Source of the DNA: JBFWVD01 sp050246915
GTDB taxonomy: Bacteria; Actinomycetota; Acidimicrobiia; Acidimicrobiales; Ilumatobacteraceae
Direction of reading: 5' to 3'
Length of the DNA: 64,000 bases
Assembly (NCBI GenBank): GCA_050246915.1
Contig: JBFWVD010000006.1
Coordinates: 1-64,000, forward strand
Below, in pieces: positions 17,349 through 26,342 of the stretch (position 1 is the first letter of the stretch; each line of letters starts with the position of its first letter). The position numbers and the translations under genes are program-made. The notes beneath the pieces are model-generated. The model saw only the letters and a list, made by a program, of their open reading frames with translations, had not been told where the DNA came from and did no database searches.

Positions 17349-18310
17349 CCATCGATCTCCTCACCTCCGACGAGCAGGACGAGATCATCGCCTCGGTGCG
17401 ATCGTTCCTCACCGAGGAGCCATCGCTGCGAACACGGCAGCGTTGGATTCAGTGCGCCGAGCTCGGATGGTTCGGCCTGGGGCTGCCGGAGTCGTTGGGC
17501 GGGGTGGGCTACGGCCTGGCCGAGGAGGCACTCCTCATGCGCGAGGTCGGTCGCCAGCTCGCGTCAGGCCCCGTCCTCGCATCCATCATCGGCGCCCGTG
17601 CCGCCGCCCTTGCCGGCGACCAGGCGTTGGCCCAGTCGATCCTCGGCGGTAACACCACGGTAGCCATGTCAATTCCAATTGGCGGCGTTCAGCGACTGGT
17701 GTTCGACGGTGATATCGCTGATGCGCTGTTGGCGCTCGACGATCACTCGGCCTCGATCTTCGACATGTCACAGCTCACCGAGCGCGCCAGCCTCGGATGC
17801 ATCGACGAGACCACGACCTTGACCGAGGGGGTCGTGACGGGTGCCCCCCGCTGCACGGCCACCGGCACCGATCTCTGGTCCCGGGCCCTCGTCCTGGCCG
17901 CGGGTGCGTTGGTCGGGATGTCCGAGCAAGGCCGGGATCTCTCGGTGGCCCACGCCGGCAATCGGGTGCAGTTCGGTCATCCGATCGGCGTCAACCAAGC
18001 CATCAAGCATCCGTGTGCCGACATGGCCACGCGCTGTGAGGGCGCTTTGGCCCAACTGTGCTTCGCGGCCCTCAGTGTGGGGAGCGAGGAAGCCAATGCC
18101 CGCTTCGAAGCACTGTCGGCACTGGTGTTCGCGACGGAGACGGCCATCTACTGCGGCCGCACCACTGTCCAGATCCATGGGGGCATGGGGTTCACCGTCG
18201 AGCACCCAGCGCATCTCATCGTGAAACGGACCCATGTGATCGATCGCATGTTCGGCGGCCTCCGATCCCACCTGGCCTCGCTCGTGGCGCTCCCGTCGCC
18301 TGATCGCTGA
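17345..18310 (+). CDS. Acyl-CoA dehydrogenase-like second subunit
   Basis: A 321-residue, shortened acyl-CoA dehydrogenase-family protein. The N-terminal part has LGWFGLGLPESLGGVGYGLAEEALLMREVG. The central domain is abbreviated and lacks the SEPxAGSD motif. The C-terminal helical domain includes RVQFGHPIGVNQAIKHPCADM and QIHGGMGFTVEHPAHL. Such short, divergent paralogs are typical beta subunits of heteromeric actinobacterial dehydrogenases. The start overlaps the preceding gene by 4 nt. Its stop codon is the loop of a small perfect hairpin (18302-18307 with 18311-18316), which may mark the end of the operon. Confidence 0.82.
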   Translation: MTIDLLTSDEQDEIIASVRSFLTEEPSLRTRQRWIQCAELGWFGLGLPESLGGVGYGLAEEALLMREVGRQLASGPVLASIIGARAAALAGDQALAQSILGGNTTVAMSIPIGGVQRLVFDGDIADALLALDDHSASIFDMSQLTERASLGCIDETTTLTEGVVTGAPRCTATGTDLWSRALVLAAGALVGMSEQGRDLSVAHAGNRVQFGHPIGVNQAIKHPCADMATRCEGALAQLCFAALSVGSEEANARFEALSALVFATETAIYCGRTTVQIHGGMGFTVEHPAHLIVKRTHVIDRMFGGLRSHLASLVALPSPDR

Positions 18311-18355
18311 GCGATCCGGCCTTCATCTGCCCGACGGCGACGCCGATAGACCATC

Positions 18356-19129
18356 GTGCGGTCACATTCGGAGCTCCCTGCCTATCAGCAACGGCTGTTG
18401 ACGCTGAGTCGCGCCCACGGCACACGGGGTGTGGTCGGGCTGATCACGGCGGCGTCGTTGGCACTTTCGCTGAGCGCCACCGCGGCGACCTTCTTGTTCG
18501 GCCCGAGCGATCGCGAGACCGTGATCACCTCGTTGATCATCGCCACGGTCGTTCCCCTGATCGTCGCTCCGCTGGCCAGCACATTGGTCGTGTCGTTGAT
18601 CCATGCCTTGGCCGAGGCATACGACGAGTTGCACCTGGTGGCAACGACCGACTCACTCACGGGTCTGGCCAACCGTCGCCGGTTCTTCGACGACGCCCAG
18701 CGTTTGCTCGCTGCACCGCGCAGCGGAGCACTCACCATGGCCGGCATGGTCGACATCGACGATTTCAAGAGCCTCAACGACCGACACGGGCATGCCACCG
18801 GCGACTCGGCGTTGTCGATGCTGGCGGCACGGTTGCGACACGCCGTCGGGGCCTACGGTGTGGCCGGGCGTCTCGGCGGCGATGAGTTCGGACTGTTCTT
18901 GGTGGTGCCCGAGGGCCAGGTGGACGTTGTCACCGACGCCCTCCACGCCGCGTGCGCTCCGTTCGAGATCCATCCAGGTCATCGGGTCGCCGCCAGCCTC
19001 GGCTTGCGCTCGGTCGACAGCCTGGCCACGGTCGACTCCGCGATGTTGTTGGCCGATGAGTCCCTGTACGCCATGAAGGCCGGTCGACGCCCGAGCTCGC
19101 GCCTTCGCGCCGCTGGCACCCACGACTGA
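18356..19129 (+). CDS. Membrane-bound GGDEF diguanylate cyclase
   Basis: A 257-residue protein starting at GTG 18356. Two hydrophobic segments (about residues 25-47 and 57-84) anchor it to the membrane and are followed by a cytoplasmic GGDEF domain. DSLTGLANRRRFFDD opens the domain, DIDDFKSLNDRHGHATGD is the metal/GTP region and RLGGDEF (GGDEF at 174-178) is the intact active site. It should make c-di-GMP from two GTP. The upstream RxxD inhibitory site is absent (Gly at both positions), so product inhibition by that route is unlikely. No sensory domain beyond the short membrane part is present. Confidence 0.88.
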   Translation: MRSHSELPAYQQRLLTLSRAHGTRGVVGLITAASLALSLSATAATFLFGPSDRETVITSLIIATVVPLIVAPLASTLVVSLIHALAEAYDELHLVATTDSLTGLANRRRFFDDAQRLLAAPRSGALTMAGMVDIDDFKSLNDRHGHATGDSALSMLAARLRHAVGAYGVAGRLGGDEFGLFLVVPEGQVDVVTDALHAACAPFEIHPGHRVAASLGLRSVDSLATVDSAMLLADESLYAMKAGRRPSSRLRAAGTHD

Positions 19130-19230
19130 GTCGATCAACCGCAGTCAACGCTGTTCGACACGCTGGCTCCCTCGTCCGTCGCGAGCAACACTGGTACGGC
19201 ATCATCGATACCAAATCCAAGGAGCTCGCC

Positions 19231-20031
19231 ATGACCTACAAGGACTCCCATCCCATCCCCCACTATCCGTCGTTCATGCGGCTCGACGGACGCAACCTGA
19301 TCGTCATCGGTGCGGGCCAGGGCATGGGCCGCCAGACCTCGCACGCGCTCAAGCAGTGCGGTGCGCGCGTCGTGTGCGCCGACATCGATGAGCAACTCGC
19401 CCGCGAGATCGCCGAAGAGGTCGGCGGGACCGCCGTGGTAGGAGACATGACGAAAGAAGCGAACATCGAGCGGCTCGTCACTGAAGCCTCCGCGGCGTTC
19501 GGTGGCCCCATCCACGGTTTCGTGGACATCATCGGCATCGCCGAATGGGAGGCGATCGTCGCCACGCCCGAGGCGATGTGGGACCGCCAGTTCGACATGT
19601 GCATCCGCCATGCGTTCTTGCTCGCCAAGCACGTCGGCGGCCACATGCAGGCCAACAAGGTACCCGGGACCATGGTGTTCATCGCTTCGGTGCACGGTAT
19701 GACCGCGTCGGTCCGCCACGCCGCCTATGGCGCGGCGAAAGCGGGCCTCATCTCGCTCGTGAAGACCATCGCCGAGGAGATGGGCCCAGACGGCATCCGG
19801 GCCAACGCCGTCGCCCCGGGGAGCATCCTCACGCCGCGTATGGAGATCGCGCTCGACGACGCGACCCGGGCCAAGGCCGCTGCGGCCTCGGTCCTGAATG
19901 TGATGGGCAAGACCTCCGACATCGCCTCGGCCGCGCTGTTCCTCACCAGCGCCCAGTCGTCATTCATCACTGGCCAGACGTTGGTCGTCGACGGTGGAGC
20001 GGTCGTGGCCGACCCGTTCAACCTCCTCTGA
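19231..20031 (+). CDS. SDR-family NAD(P)-dependent oxidoreductase
   Basis: A 266-residue classical SDR. Its ATG at 19231 has AAGGAG 7 nt upstream. The cofactor loop is VIGAGQGMGRQT and the active site YGAAKAG, with Ser in FIASVHG. In place of the usual NNAG it has DIIG (VDIIGIAEWE), a feature shared with the SDR at 24042-24959, which is clearly its paralog. The C-terminal GQTLVVDGGAVV is normal for the family. It should oxidise or reduce an alcohol/ketone. An LLM flavin enzyme follows 98 bp downstream, and the paralog has the same kind of neighbour. Confidence 0.87.
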   Translation: MTYKDSHPIPHYPSFMRLDGRNLIVIGAGQGMGRQTSHALKQCGARVVCADIDEQLAREIAEEVGGTAVVGDMTKEANIERLVTEASAAFGGPIHGFVDIIGIAEWEAIVATPEAMWDRQFDMCIRHAFLLAKHVGGHMQANKVPGTMVFIASVHGMTASVRHAAYGAAKAGLISLVKTIAEEMGPDGIRANAVAPGSILTPRMEIALDDATRAKAAAASVLNVMGKTSDIASAALFLTSAQSSFITGQTLVVDGGAVVADPFNLL

Positions 20032-20128
20032 GCAGATCCCGCGTCGGCCAGGTCGCTACTATCGCACCAGGGAGCGAACACGCTCGGCCCACAGCCGCAA
20101 GTGTTCGCATAGCGCAATGGGGGTTTCG

Positions 20129-21253
20129 ATGGAGCTGGCAATCTTTGCCCAGGGTTACGTACCGCAGTTTCGGGTGGATGCCGATCCGGACGCCGAGCAT
20201 CACGCTCTGATCAACGAGTTGGCTGCCATCCAGACGGCTGACAAGGCCGGCTTCAAATACGCGTGGGTGTCGGAGCACCACTTCCTCGAGGAGTACTCGC
20301 ACCTCTCCTCCAGCGAGGTGTTCATCTCGTACGCGCTGGCCACCACGCAGAAGATCCACGTCGGAGCCGGCATCTTCAATCCGCTCCCCAAGGTGAACCA
20401 TCCCGCCAAGGTCGCCGAGCGCGTAGCAATGCTCGATCATCTCTCCGACGGACGCTTCGAGTTCGGCATCGGACGCGGCGCGGGAAGCCACGAAGTCACG
20501 GGTTTCGGGGTGGAGAGCACCGAGTCGACACGCGCCATCTTCGAAGAGGTGGCGCCGGAGTTCGCCAAGATGTGGCGCGAGACCTCGTACTCGCACAACA
20601 GCGATCAGTTCGTCATCCCTCCCCGCAATGTGCTGCCCAAGCCATGGAAGAAGCCACATCCGCCGATGTGGCAGGCGGCCGGCAACCCCGCCACATGGGA
20701 GATGGCCGCCCGAAAGGGATTGGGCATCCTCGGCTTCTCGATGTCTGGCGCCGCGGGCATGGAGGAGAACATCAAGGTCTACAAGAAGGCGATCGCCAAC
20801 GCAGAACCGGTCGGCGACTACGTGAACGACAACGTGATGCTGTCGGCCGGACAATGTGTATGCCTCGAGGACGGCAAGCGTGCCCGTGCCGAACTGCTCA
20901 AGAGCCAGCCCCACTACATGATGTCGTTGGTGTTCCACTATCACGACACATTCCCCCGCCCCGAAGGGATCCCGTACTGGCCCGAGTTGTTGCCACCGTT
21001 CGATGAGGAAGCACTCGAGATGATGATCCAACAGGATCTGCTCATTTGCGGTGATCCCGACGAGGTGACCGCACAGCTGAAGCGCATCGAGTCAAGTGGT
21101 CCCGATCAGCTGTGCCTCACCACGTTCTCGATGCCGCACGACATCGCCACCGAGACCATCGAGACCATCGGCAAGTACGTGATGCCGAAGATCGACACCG
21201 ATCCGGTCCATCGCACGAGCCGCATGCGTGACGGAGCGGCGGCACACGCCTGA
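20129..21253 (+). CDS. LLM-class flavin-dependent oxidoreductase (bacterial luciferase-like monooxygenase)
   Basis: A 374-residue luciferase-like protein. The start at ATG 20129 follows a GGGGG stretch; an ATG at 20117 is an alternative. Characteristic segments are SEHHFLEEYSH, GIFNPLPKVNHPAKVAERVAM and GRFEFGIGRGAGSHE, which form the flavin-facing barrel. It would use FMN or F420 to oxidise an organic substrate. It is a close paralog of the protein encoded at 47480-48619: both share HFLEEYS, NPLPxVNHPAKVAERVAMLDH and an IDTDPVHRTSR ending. It follows an SDR gene and is closed by a hairpin shared with the convergent two-domain SDR gene. Confidence 0.87.
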   Translation: MELAIFAQGYVPQFRVDADPDAEHHALINELAAIQTADKAGFKYAWVSEHHFLEEYSHLSSSEVFISYALATTQKIHVGAGIFNPLPKVNHPAKVAERVAMLDHLSDGRFEFGIGRGAGSHEVTGFGVESTESTRAIFEEVAPEFAKMWRETSYSHNSDQFVIPPRNVLPKPWKKPHPPMWQAAGNPATWEMAARKGLGILGFSMSGAAGMEENIKVYKKAIANAEPVGDYVNDNVMLSAGQCVCLEDGKRARAELLKSQPHYMMSLVFHYHDTFPRPEGIPYWPELLPPFDEEALEMMIQQDLLICGDPDEVTAQLKRIESSGPDQLCLTTFSMPHDIATETIETIGKYVMPKIDTDPVHRTSRMRDGAAAHA

Positions 21254-21278
21254 TCCAACCCGACTTCTCGAGCTCGAG

Positions 21279-21312
21279 GGGCACGGTCCTGCACTCGTGC
21301 GGGGCCGTGCCC
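21279..21312. terminator. Bidirectional hairpin between convergent genes
   Basis: GGGCACGG (21279-21286) pairs perfectly with CCGTGCCC (21305-21312) in the 60-bp gap between the LLM gene ending at 21253 and the minus-strand SDR gene ending at 21314. There is no long T run, as is common in high-GC actinobacteria. Confidence 0.55.
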
Positions 21313-21313
21313 T

Positions 21314-22963
21314 TCACGCGATGATGCGCTGCAACGCTCCGTCGATCCAGCCCGGAATCTCCGGACCGCCGAACGACACCGTGGCCATCGGCGCCGGATG
21401 GCTACGAATGCCGATCCAATTCGCGTCGGCGAACAGTTCGGCGCCGCGCAGAGCAAGCGTGTCGTCTGCGCGGGCCAGTCGAGCCACGAGCTCGGCCACC
21501 GGTCGATCAGCATCTCGGTCGAGGGTCTCGAGCGCCACTGTGAAGCAGTGCACCGGGACATCACCGGACGTTTCGTTGATGGAGCGGCTCATCTGAGCGA
21601 CGGCCTGCGCGGCGCTTCGGCCAGCGGCAGTGACCGCTCTGGTGACGTGCACGGAACGCACCGAGCGGCCGGACGCCGCGGCGTGCAGTGCTGCGGCCCG
21701 CGCCCACGCGGCATTGGCGGCGATGTGATCCGGCACGGCTCGGTGGGTCTCCAGCATCGACCGCCAGCTGTCGGCGTCACCGCCGTCTCCCGCCCCTGTC
21801 AGCGCGACGATGACTGCGTCAACCTCTCTTGCACCCGCGACTCGGGCCACGAGCGCGGCGCCATCGGAGAACACCTCACCCACCGACGGCGGCTCGATCG
21901 AGATCGGCGCGAGCCCCCAACCTCGCATCGCCTCGGCGAGCACACCTACCATGCTGCGATCGTCACACACGATGACGCACACAGGGGCATCATCGCCAGG
22001 CGCCGACGCGGCAGCATCCGGCGGCCTCGTGAACACATTGCCGAACCGCGGATTGGAGCCTCCCGCCGTGCGCTGCGCCGCCTCTGCGGGCGCGAGCACC
22101 ACGGGGCTGATGGTCCCCAGCGCGCTCGCCATGTCGGCCACGTCGCGTGTGCGAACGATCTCAATGACGCGCGGTGGCGACATCACACACATCTCCGAGC
22201 CCGCGGAGTAGATCACCCGGCCGTTGCACCACTGCGGCGCGTTGGAAAGCAGAGCCGCGGCGGGCGCCATGTCGTGCGCTTGGGGCATGGCGGTCAGATC
22301 CAGTCCGCTGGCACCGGGCACGCCGATGGCGATGAGGCCCTCCCGGACCATTCGCGTCGCGGCGATCGGCGACAGAGCGTTCACCTGCACACCGGTGGGG
22401 AGCAACGGTGCGAGCTGCCACGTCAACGCGGCCACCGTGCGTTTCGAACATCCATAGGCCGGACCGTCCACCGATGTGCGGGCCAGGCCTGCGCCCGAGG
22501 TGAACCCGACCACTCGGCCGTGCCCGGCAGCACCCATGATGGGTAATGCCGCCTCGAGCACGTTCAAATAGCCGTTCACGTGCACATCGAGCACCGCACA
22601 CCAGTCATCGAGTGTGGAGGCGCGCAGCTGCTCGAATCGCAAGATGCCGGCCGGGTTCACCACCGCGTCGAGTCGGCCGAACTCCTCCGCTGTTTCAGCG
22701 AACAGTGTGGCGATTCCTTGTCGATCGGTGACCGACGCCGTGGATGCCCGCGCTGTGCCACCGCTACTGGTGATCTGGGCGGCCAGCGTCGCCGCGGCGT
22801 CGGGATCCCTCGCCTCGCCCCGCACCCCGACACCAGGGTCGACAACTACGACATTCGCGCCACGGCGCGCCAACTCCCAGCAAGTCGCGGCACCGATGCC
22901 GTTGCCGCCGCCGGTAACGATCACGACACGGCCTGCGTCTGCCCCGTTGATGCTCCCCATCAC
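21314..22963 (-). CDS. Two-domain SDR protein: active N-terminal SDR, degenerate C-terminal Rossmann domain
   Basis: A 549-residue protein. Residues 1-about 270 form a classical SDR with VTGGGNGIG, an atypical VNPAGI in place of NNAG, FTSGAG and the active-site YGCSK. Residues about 330-549 look like a second Rossmann-type domain (VCVIVCDDRSMVGVLAEAM, DAVIVALTGAGD). That domain has neither a glycine-rich cofactor loop nor YxxxK, so it is probably non-catalytic. The linker is rich in Ala, Gly and Pro. The reaction is unknown. The gene is convergent with the LLM gene and divergent from the hydrolase at 23137, whose product could share the pathway. The protein begins with two Met codons (22963 or 22960). 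Confidence 0.8.
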   Translation of the reverse strand: MMGSINGADAGRVVIVTGGGNGIGAATCWELARRGANVVVVDPGVGVRGEARDPDAAATLAAQITSSGGTARASTASVTDRQGIATLFAETAEEFGRLDAVVNPAGILRFEQLRASTLDDWCAVLDVHVNGYLNVLEAALPIMGAAGHGRVVGFTSGAGLARTSVDGPAYGCSKRTVAALTWQLAPLLPTGVQVNALSPIAATRMVREGLIAIGVPGASGLDLTAMPQAHDMAPAAALLSNAPQWCNGRVIYSAGSEMCVMSPPRVIEIVRTRDVADMASALGTISPVVLAPAEAAQRTAGGSNPRFGNVFTRPPDAAASAPGDDAPVCVIVCDDRSMVGVLAEAMRGWGLAPISIEPPSVGEVFSDGAALVARVAGAREVDAVIVALTGAGDGGDADSWRSMLETHRAVPDHIAANAAWARAAALHAAASGRSVRSVHVTRAVTAAGRSAAQAVAQMSRSINETSGDVPVHCFTVALETLDRDADRPVAELVARLARADDTLALRGAELFADANWIGIRSHPAPMATVSFGGPEIPGWIDGALQRIIA

Positions 22964-23136
22964 GCTCCCCCGTCGATCTGGAACCCGCGGCGGGTCATCG
23001 ACACCGCCGCGCTGAACGCCGTTCTACCGCATCGGCCGGGCACACAGCGCGGTGGTCTTCCGGCAGTTGCCCGTGATGCGCTAGCAATGGTCCTGGCGGG
23101 CGGTGGGGCGTCCGACCGATGGACAGGAGACAACCA

Positions 23137-24003
23137 ATGGCACAGCGCGCCTGGCGGCTTCCCGAGTTGCGTGACTCGACCTACCCGACACCGGAGGACC
23201 TCGCGCAGCGACGCGCCATGTCTGCGGGTATGCCCGGAGTCGAGCGAGCGCCCGGGGTGGTCGTCACCAACAGCGAGATCGGCGGCGTCGAGTGCGTGGT
23301 GTGCAGCCCGCCGGACGCGCACGGAACGATCGTGTACCTCCACGGCGGTGGCTACCGGCTCGGCTCACCCAAGGGGTCGACACCGTTCGCCACTCGCCTT
23401 GCGGCGGCCACGGGAGCCGAGGTGGTCGTGCCCACATACCGCCTCGCGCCTGAGCATCCGTTCCCTGCGGGCCTCACCGATGTCGTCGCTGTGTACGACG
23501 CGCTGCTCGATTCCAGGGCAGCCGGCATCGTGGCGGCTGGCGACTCCGCCGGTGGTGGACTCGCGGCAGCACTCGCCGCCGCGTGCATCGCATCCGGAGT
23601 GCAGACGCCGATCGCTTTGGTGTTGCTGTCCCCGTGGCTGGATCTGACGTGTGAGTCACCGACGTTTGCGTCGCGTGCCGAGACCGAGAAGCTGTTCCCG
23701 CTGACGTCCGCGCAACAGGCCGCCGAGATGTATCTCCAAGGCCACGACCCGCGTGATCCGCTCGCTTCGCCGTTGTTCGCCCCCCTCGAGCAGTTCCCGC
23801 CGACATTGGCGTATGCGGCAACCGATGAGGCCCTCGTCAACGACACCATCACCTTGGCCTCAGGGCTCGGCCGCGGGCGCGTCGACGCCACGATGTCGCT
23901 CCAGACGGGGACCTTCCATGCGTGGCCGTCGATCACGCCTGACGATCCGCGCAGCATCCCCACCCGCGCGGAGATGGGCCGGTTCGTACGGGCCCGGTTC
24001 TAG
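23137..24003 (+). CDS. Alpha/beta hydrolase of the HSL (hormone-sensitive lipase-like) esterase family
   Basis: A 288-residue esterase. The ATG at 23137 has AGGAG 7 nt upstream, preferred over the ATG at 23119. The oxyanion-hole motif YLHGGGYRLG, the nucleophile motif GDSAGGG (Ser137) and a late His261 in TFHAWP are present, as expected for family IV carboxylesterases. It should hydrolyse short- to medium-chain esters or lactones in the cytoplasm. It is divergent from the two-domain SDR gene and convergent with the SDR gene ending at 24042. Confidence 0.87.
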   Translation: MAQRAWRLPELRDSTYPTPEDLAQRRAMSAGMPGVERAPGVVVTNSEIGGVECVVCSPPDAHGTIVYLHGGGYRLGSPKGSTPFATRLAAATGAEVVVPTYRLAPEHPFPAGLTDVVAVYDALLDSRAAGIVAAGDSAGGGLAAALAAACIASGVQTPIALVLLSPWLDLTCESPTFASRAETEKLFPLTSAQQAAEMYLQGHDPRDPLASPLFAPLEQFPPTLAYAATDEALVNDTITLASGLGRGRVDATMSLQTGTFHAWPSITPDDPRSIPTRAEMGRFVRARF

Positions 24004-24008
24004 GACCC

Positions 24009-24027
24009 GGGCCCGACGAGCGGGCCC
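24009..24027. terminator. Hairpin between convergent hydrolase and SDR genes
   Basis: GGGCCCG (24009-24015) pairs with CGGGCCC (24021-24027) across a 5-nt loop, inside the 38-bp gap between the two convergent stop codons. No T run follows on either strand. Confidence 0.5.
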
Positions 24028-24041
24028 CCCAGCCCGACCTG

Positions 24042-24959
24042 TTACATCCCAGGGATCTTGTCGATGTCGTAGACCAGATTGGTCCCGCCACCGTCAACCG
24101 TGATTGCTTGCCCGCTGATGAGGCGAGACAACGGTGAGGACAAGAACAGCAGCGCCGACGCAATGTCGGACGTGGCGTTCACCTCGCCCATCGGGATGTA
24201 GAACGAACCACCTTCTGCTGGACTGGCCGCCATCTTGCCGCCGCTCATGGCGAGCACACGCGGCGTTGCCGTAGGTCCGGGGCACACGGCGTTGACGCGG
24301 ATCTTCAGAGGGCCCAGTTCGATGGCAGCAGTGCGCACCAGGTTGAGCAGTCCGGCCTTGGCAGCGCCGTACGGAGCATGCATCGCCGCCGCGATCGTGC
24401 CGTCGATCGACGCCACGAATGTCATGGGCCCACCACCGGTCTTGGCCATCACCGGCGCGGCGGCGTAGATCATCTGATACGCGTGCTTGAGGCACATGCC
24501 GTGGACGAAATCCCAATCGTCCTCGGTCGTCTCGAGGAGCTTGGCCCAGCGGGCGATGCCGACGATGTCCACGACACCATCGACGCGCCCGTACTCGGCC
24601 GCCGTGGTGTCGACGATGCGGACAGCTTCGGAACGCTCCCGAGGATCTGCCTCGAGGGCCAGGGCCCCCGTCTCTGCCGCCACCGCGGCGGCACGGTCGG
24701 GAAGGATGTCGACACAGACCACCTTGGCCCCCAGCTGGGACAGCCCGTGCGTGGTCTGGCGACCCATCCCGTTGCCACCGCCCACGACGATGAACACTTT
24801 GCCATCGAGACGGAACATCTCGTCGTAGCGAGGCACGGCGCTGGTGTCAATTGCGGTTGCCGCGTCGGCCAGCAGCTTGGCCTTCGCCTCGGCCTCCTCT
24901 GCTTCCTTCTTGGCCTTCTGCTCCGCGGCGGCGTAGCGGAGCCCGGAGATCATGTCCAT
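24042..24959 (-). CDS. SDR-family NAD(P)-dependent oxidoreductase
   Basis: A 305-residue SDR with a charged, Ala/Lys/Glu-rich N-terminal extension (about residues 8-35, AEQKAKKEAEEAEAKAKL) that is probably helical. The cofactor loop is VVGGGNGMGRQT, the active site YGAAKAG, and the NNAG position reads DIVG, as in its paralog at 19231-20031. The start at 24959 lies 1 nt after the stop of the upstream LLM gene, so the two are translationally coupled. Together they look like one oxidation step pair: an LLM monooxygenase followed by an alcohol dehydrogenase. Confidence 0.86.
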   Translation of the reverse strand: MDMISGLRYAAAEQKAKKEAEEAEAKAKLLADAATAIDTSAVPRYDEMFRLDGKVFIVVGGGNGMGRQTTHGLSQLGAKVVCVDILPDRAAAVAAETGALALEADPRERSEAVRIVDTTAAEYGRVDGVVDIVGIARWAKLLETTEDDWDFVHGMCLKHAYQMIYAAAPVMAKTGGGPMTFVASIDGTIAAAMHAPYGAAKAGLLNLVRTAAIELGPLKIRVNAVCPGPTATPRVLAMSGGKMAASPAEGGSFYIPMGEVNATSDIASALLFLSSPLSRLISGQAITVDGGGTNLVYDIDKIPGM

Positions 24960-24960
24960 G

Positions 24961-26175
24961 TCAGCGTGCTCCGGCCTGGACTCCATTGGCACCAGCACCA
25001 TTGGTCCCGGCGCCGTTGAACCCAGATCCGTTGAACAGGGCCTTGTAGTCGATGCGATGCCCGCGCTTTTCGAGTTCGGGGATGACTCGCGTGCCGAGGA
25101 GTTCGAGATTCTTCACCACTTCCTCGTGCGGCAAATAGCCGAACTGGCAGTAGCACAGCAGCTGATCGACACCGGCCTCTTCCCAACGGATGATCTTCTC
25201 GAGGCACTCCTCGGGGGTTCCGATGATGATCATGTCCTGATCGAGGTACTGCTTCACGTCGATGTTGCCGTTGAGCGTCGGCTCCAGCAGCGGGAAGACC
25301 AGGTCCTTCTCTTCTTGGGGCAGATGCGACAGCTCCCACTCCAACGTGAACTCGGCCAGGTTCTTGTACCACCACTTCACCGAGTCCCACAGGCCGTATG
25401 AGGCAGCGCGCTCGGGATCCTCGGTGCAATGCACCAACGTGTAGGCCCCGACCCGATCGTTCTTGAAACGTCCGAGCGGGGTGACGCACTCCGCTTGACC
25501 TCGGCGGTACTCGCGGATGTGCGATGCCATCTTCTCCACCGGCTGCATCAGCGCGAACGAGAGTAGGCCCACGCCGGCCTTACCGGCGTTGTAGGCCGAG
25601 ACCTCACTCGCGGCGGCGAGCCACGGCGGCGGATGCGGGTCCTGGAACGGACGAGGGCAGATGAAGCGCTTCGGGAAGTCGATGTTCTCGCTCTTCCACT
25701 CGAGGATCTCGTTCTCCCATGCGGCGATGACGAACTCGAATCCCTCCTTCCACATGCCACGGGACCGATCGTCGGCGGGCACGCCGAAAGCCAGCTGCTC
25801 ATTCGGCGTGGAGCGTCCAGTCCCCCACTCCACCCGTCCACCACTGAGGAGATCGACGGTGGCCACCTTCTCGGCCACGCGCACCGGATGCTGGAAGCCG
25901 GGTGGCATCAGCACCACGCCGAAGCCGAGCCGGATGTTCTCGGTCACCTGCGATAGGGCGCCCAGGATCGTCTCGTTGCAAGGGGAGGCCGAGCGTCCGT
26001 CGCGGAAGTGGTGCTCGACCACCCAGACCGTCTGGAAGCCGAGCTTGTCGGCGACCTTGACCTCTTCGAACGCTTCTCGGTATGTCGCCTGTTCGGCCGC
26101 CTTCTGGCCGTACGGGAACGGCTTGTCGTACGGGCCGATCTTGGGCTGGAACTCGTAGAGGAGATCGAGCTTCAC
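24961..26175 (-). CDS. LLM-class flavin-dependent oxidoreductase
   Basis: A 404-residue luciferase-like enzyme. I prefer the GTG start at 26175 (MKLDLLYEFQ) because an AAGGGGG stretch lies just upstream; an ATG at 26232 is possible. Motifs include VVEHHFRDGRSAS, GFGVVLMPPGFQHPVRVAEKVATVD and GRVEWGTGRSTPNEQLAFGV. It would bind reduced FMN or F420 and oxidise an organic substrate. It is first in an operon with the SDR at 24042-24959. The region ahead of it holds two inverted repeats and the IclR gene. Confidence 0.86.
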   Translation of the reverse strand: MKLDLLYEFQPKIGPYDKPFPYGQKAAEQATYREAFEEVKVADKLGFQTVWVVEHHFRDGRSASPCNETILGALSQVTENIRLGFGVVLMPPGFQHPVRVAEKVATVDLLSGGRVEWGTGRSTPNEQLAFGVPADDRSRGMWKEGFEFVIAAWENEILEWKSENIDFPKRFICPRPFQDPHPPPWLAAASEVSAYNAGKAGVGLLSFALMQPVEKMASHIREYRRGQAECVTPLGRFKNDRVGAYTLVHCTEDPERAASYGLWDSVKWWYKNLAEFTLEWELSHLPQEEKDLVFPLLEPTLNGNIDVKQYLDQDMIIIGTPEECLEKIIRWEEAGVDQLLCYCQFGYLPHEEVVKNLELLGTRVIPELEKRGHRIDYKALFNGSGFNGAGTNGAGANGVQAGAR

Positions 26176-26226
26176 GGTGGACAGTCCCCCTTCGACGCAA
26201 CGTCGGTTGCGTCCATCGACGTGGTG

Positions 26227-26244
26227 TGTCAACTCACATTGACA
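26227..26244. promoter_or_regulatory. Perfect inverted repeat upstream of the LLM-SDR operon (candidate IclR operator)
   Basis: TGTCAA-CTCACA-TTGACA is a perfect 6+6 bp palindrome with a 6-nt spacer, 52 nt upstream of the LLM start. It lies between the IclR gene and the LLM operon, so a role as IclR operator or as part of the promoter (TTGACA resembles a -35 box) is plausible. Confidence 0.45.
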
Positions 26245-26342
26245 TGATCCGGAAACCTTGTTGAGCAGCGCGGTCTTGTAGGAGCGACGCGATGCATTCT
26301 CGACATCGGAGCGGCACCCCTGCGAACTCCGAGAATTTGCAA

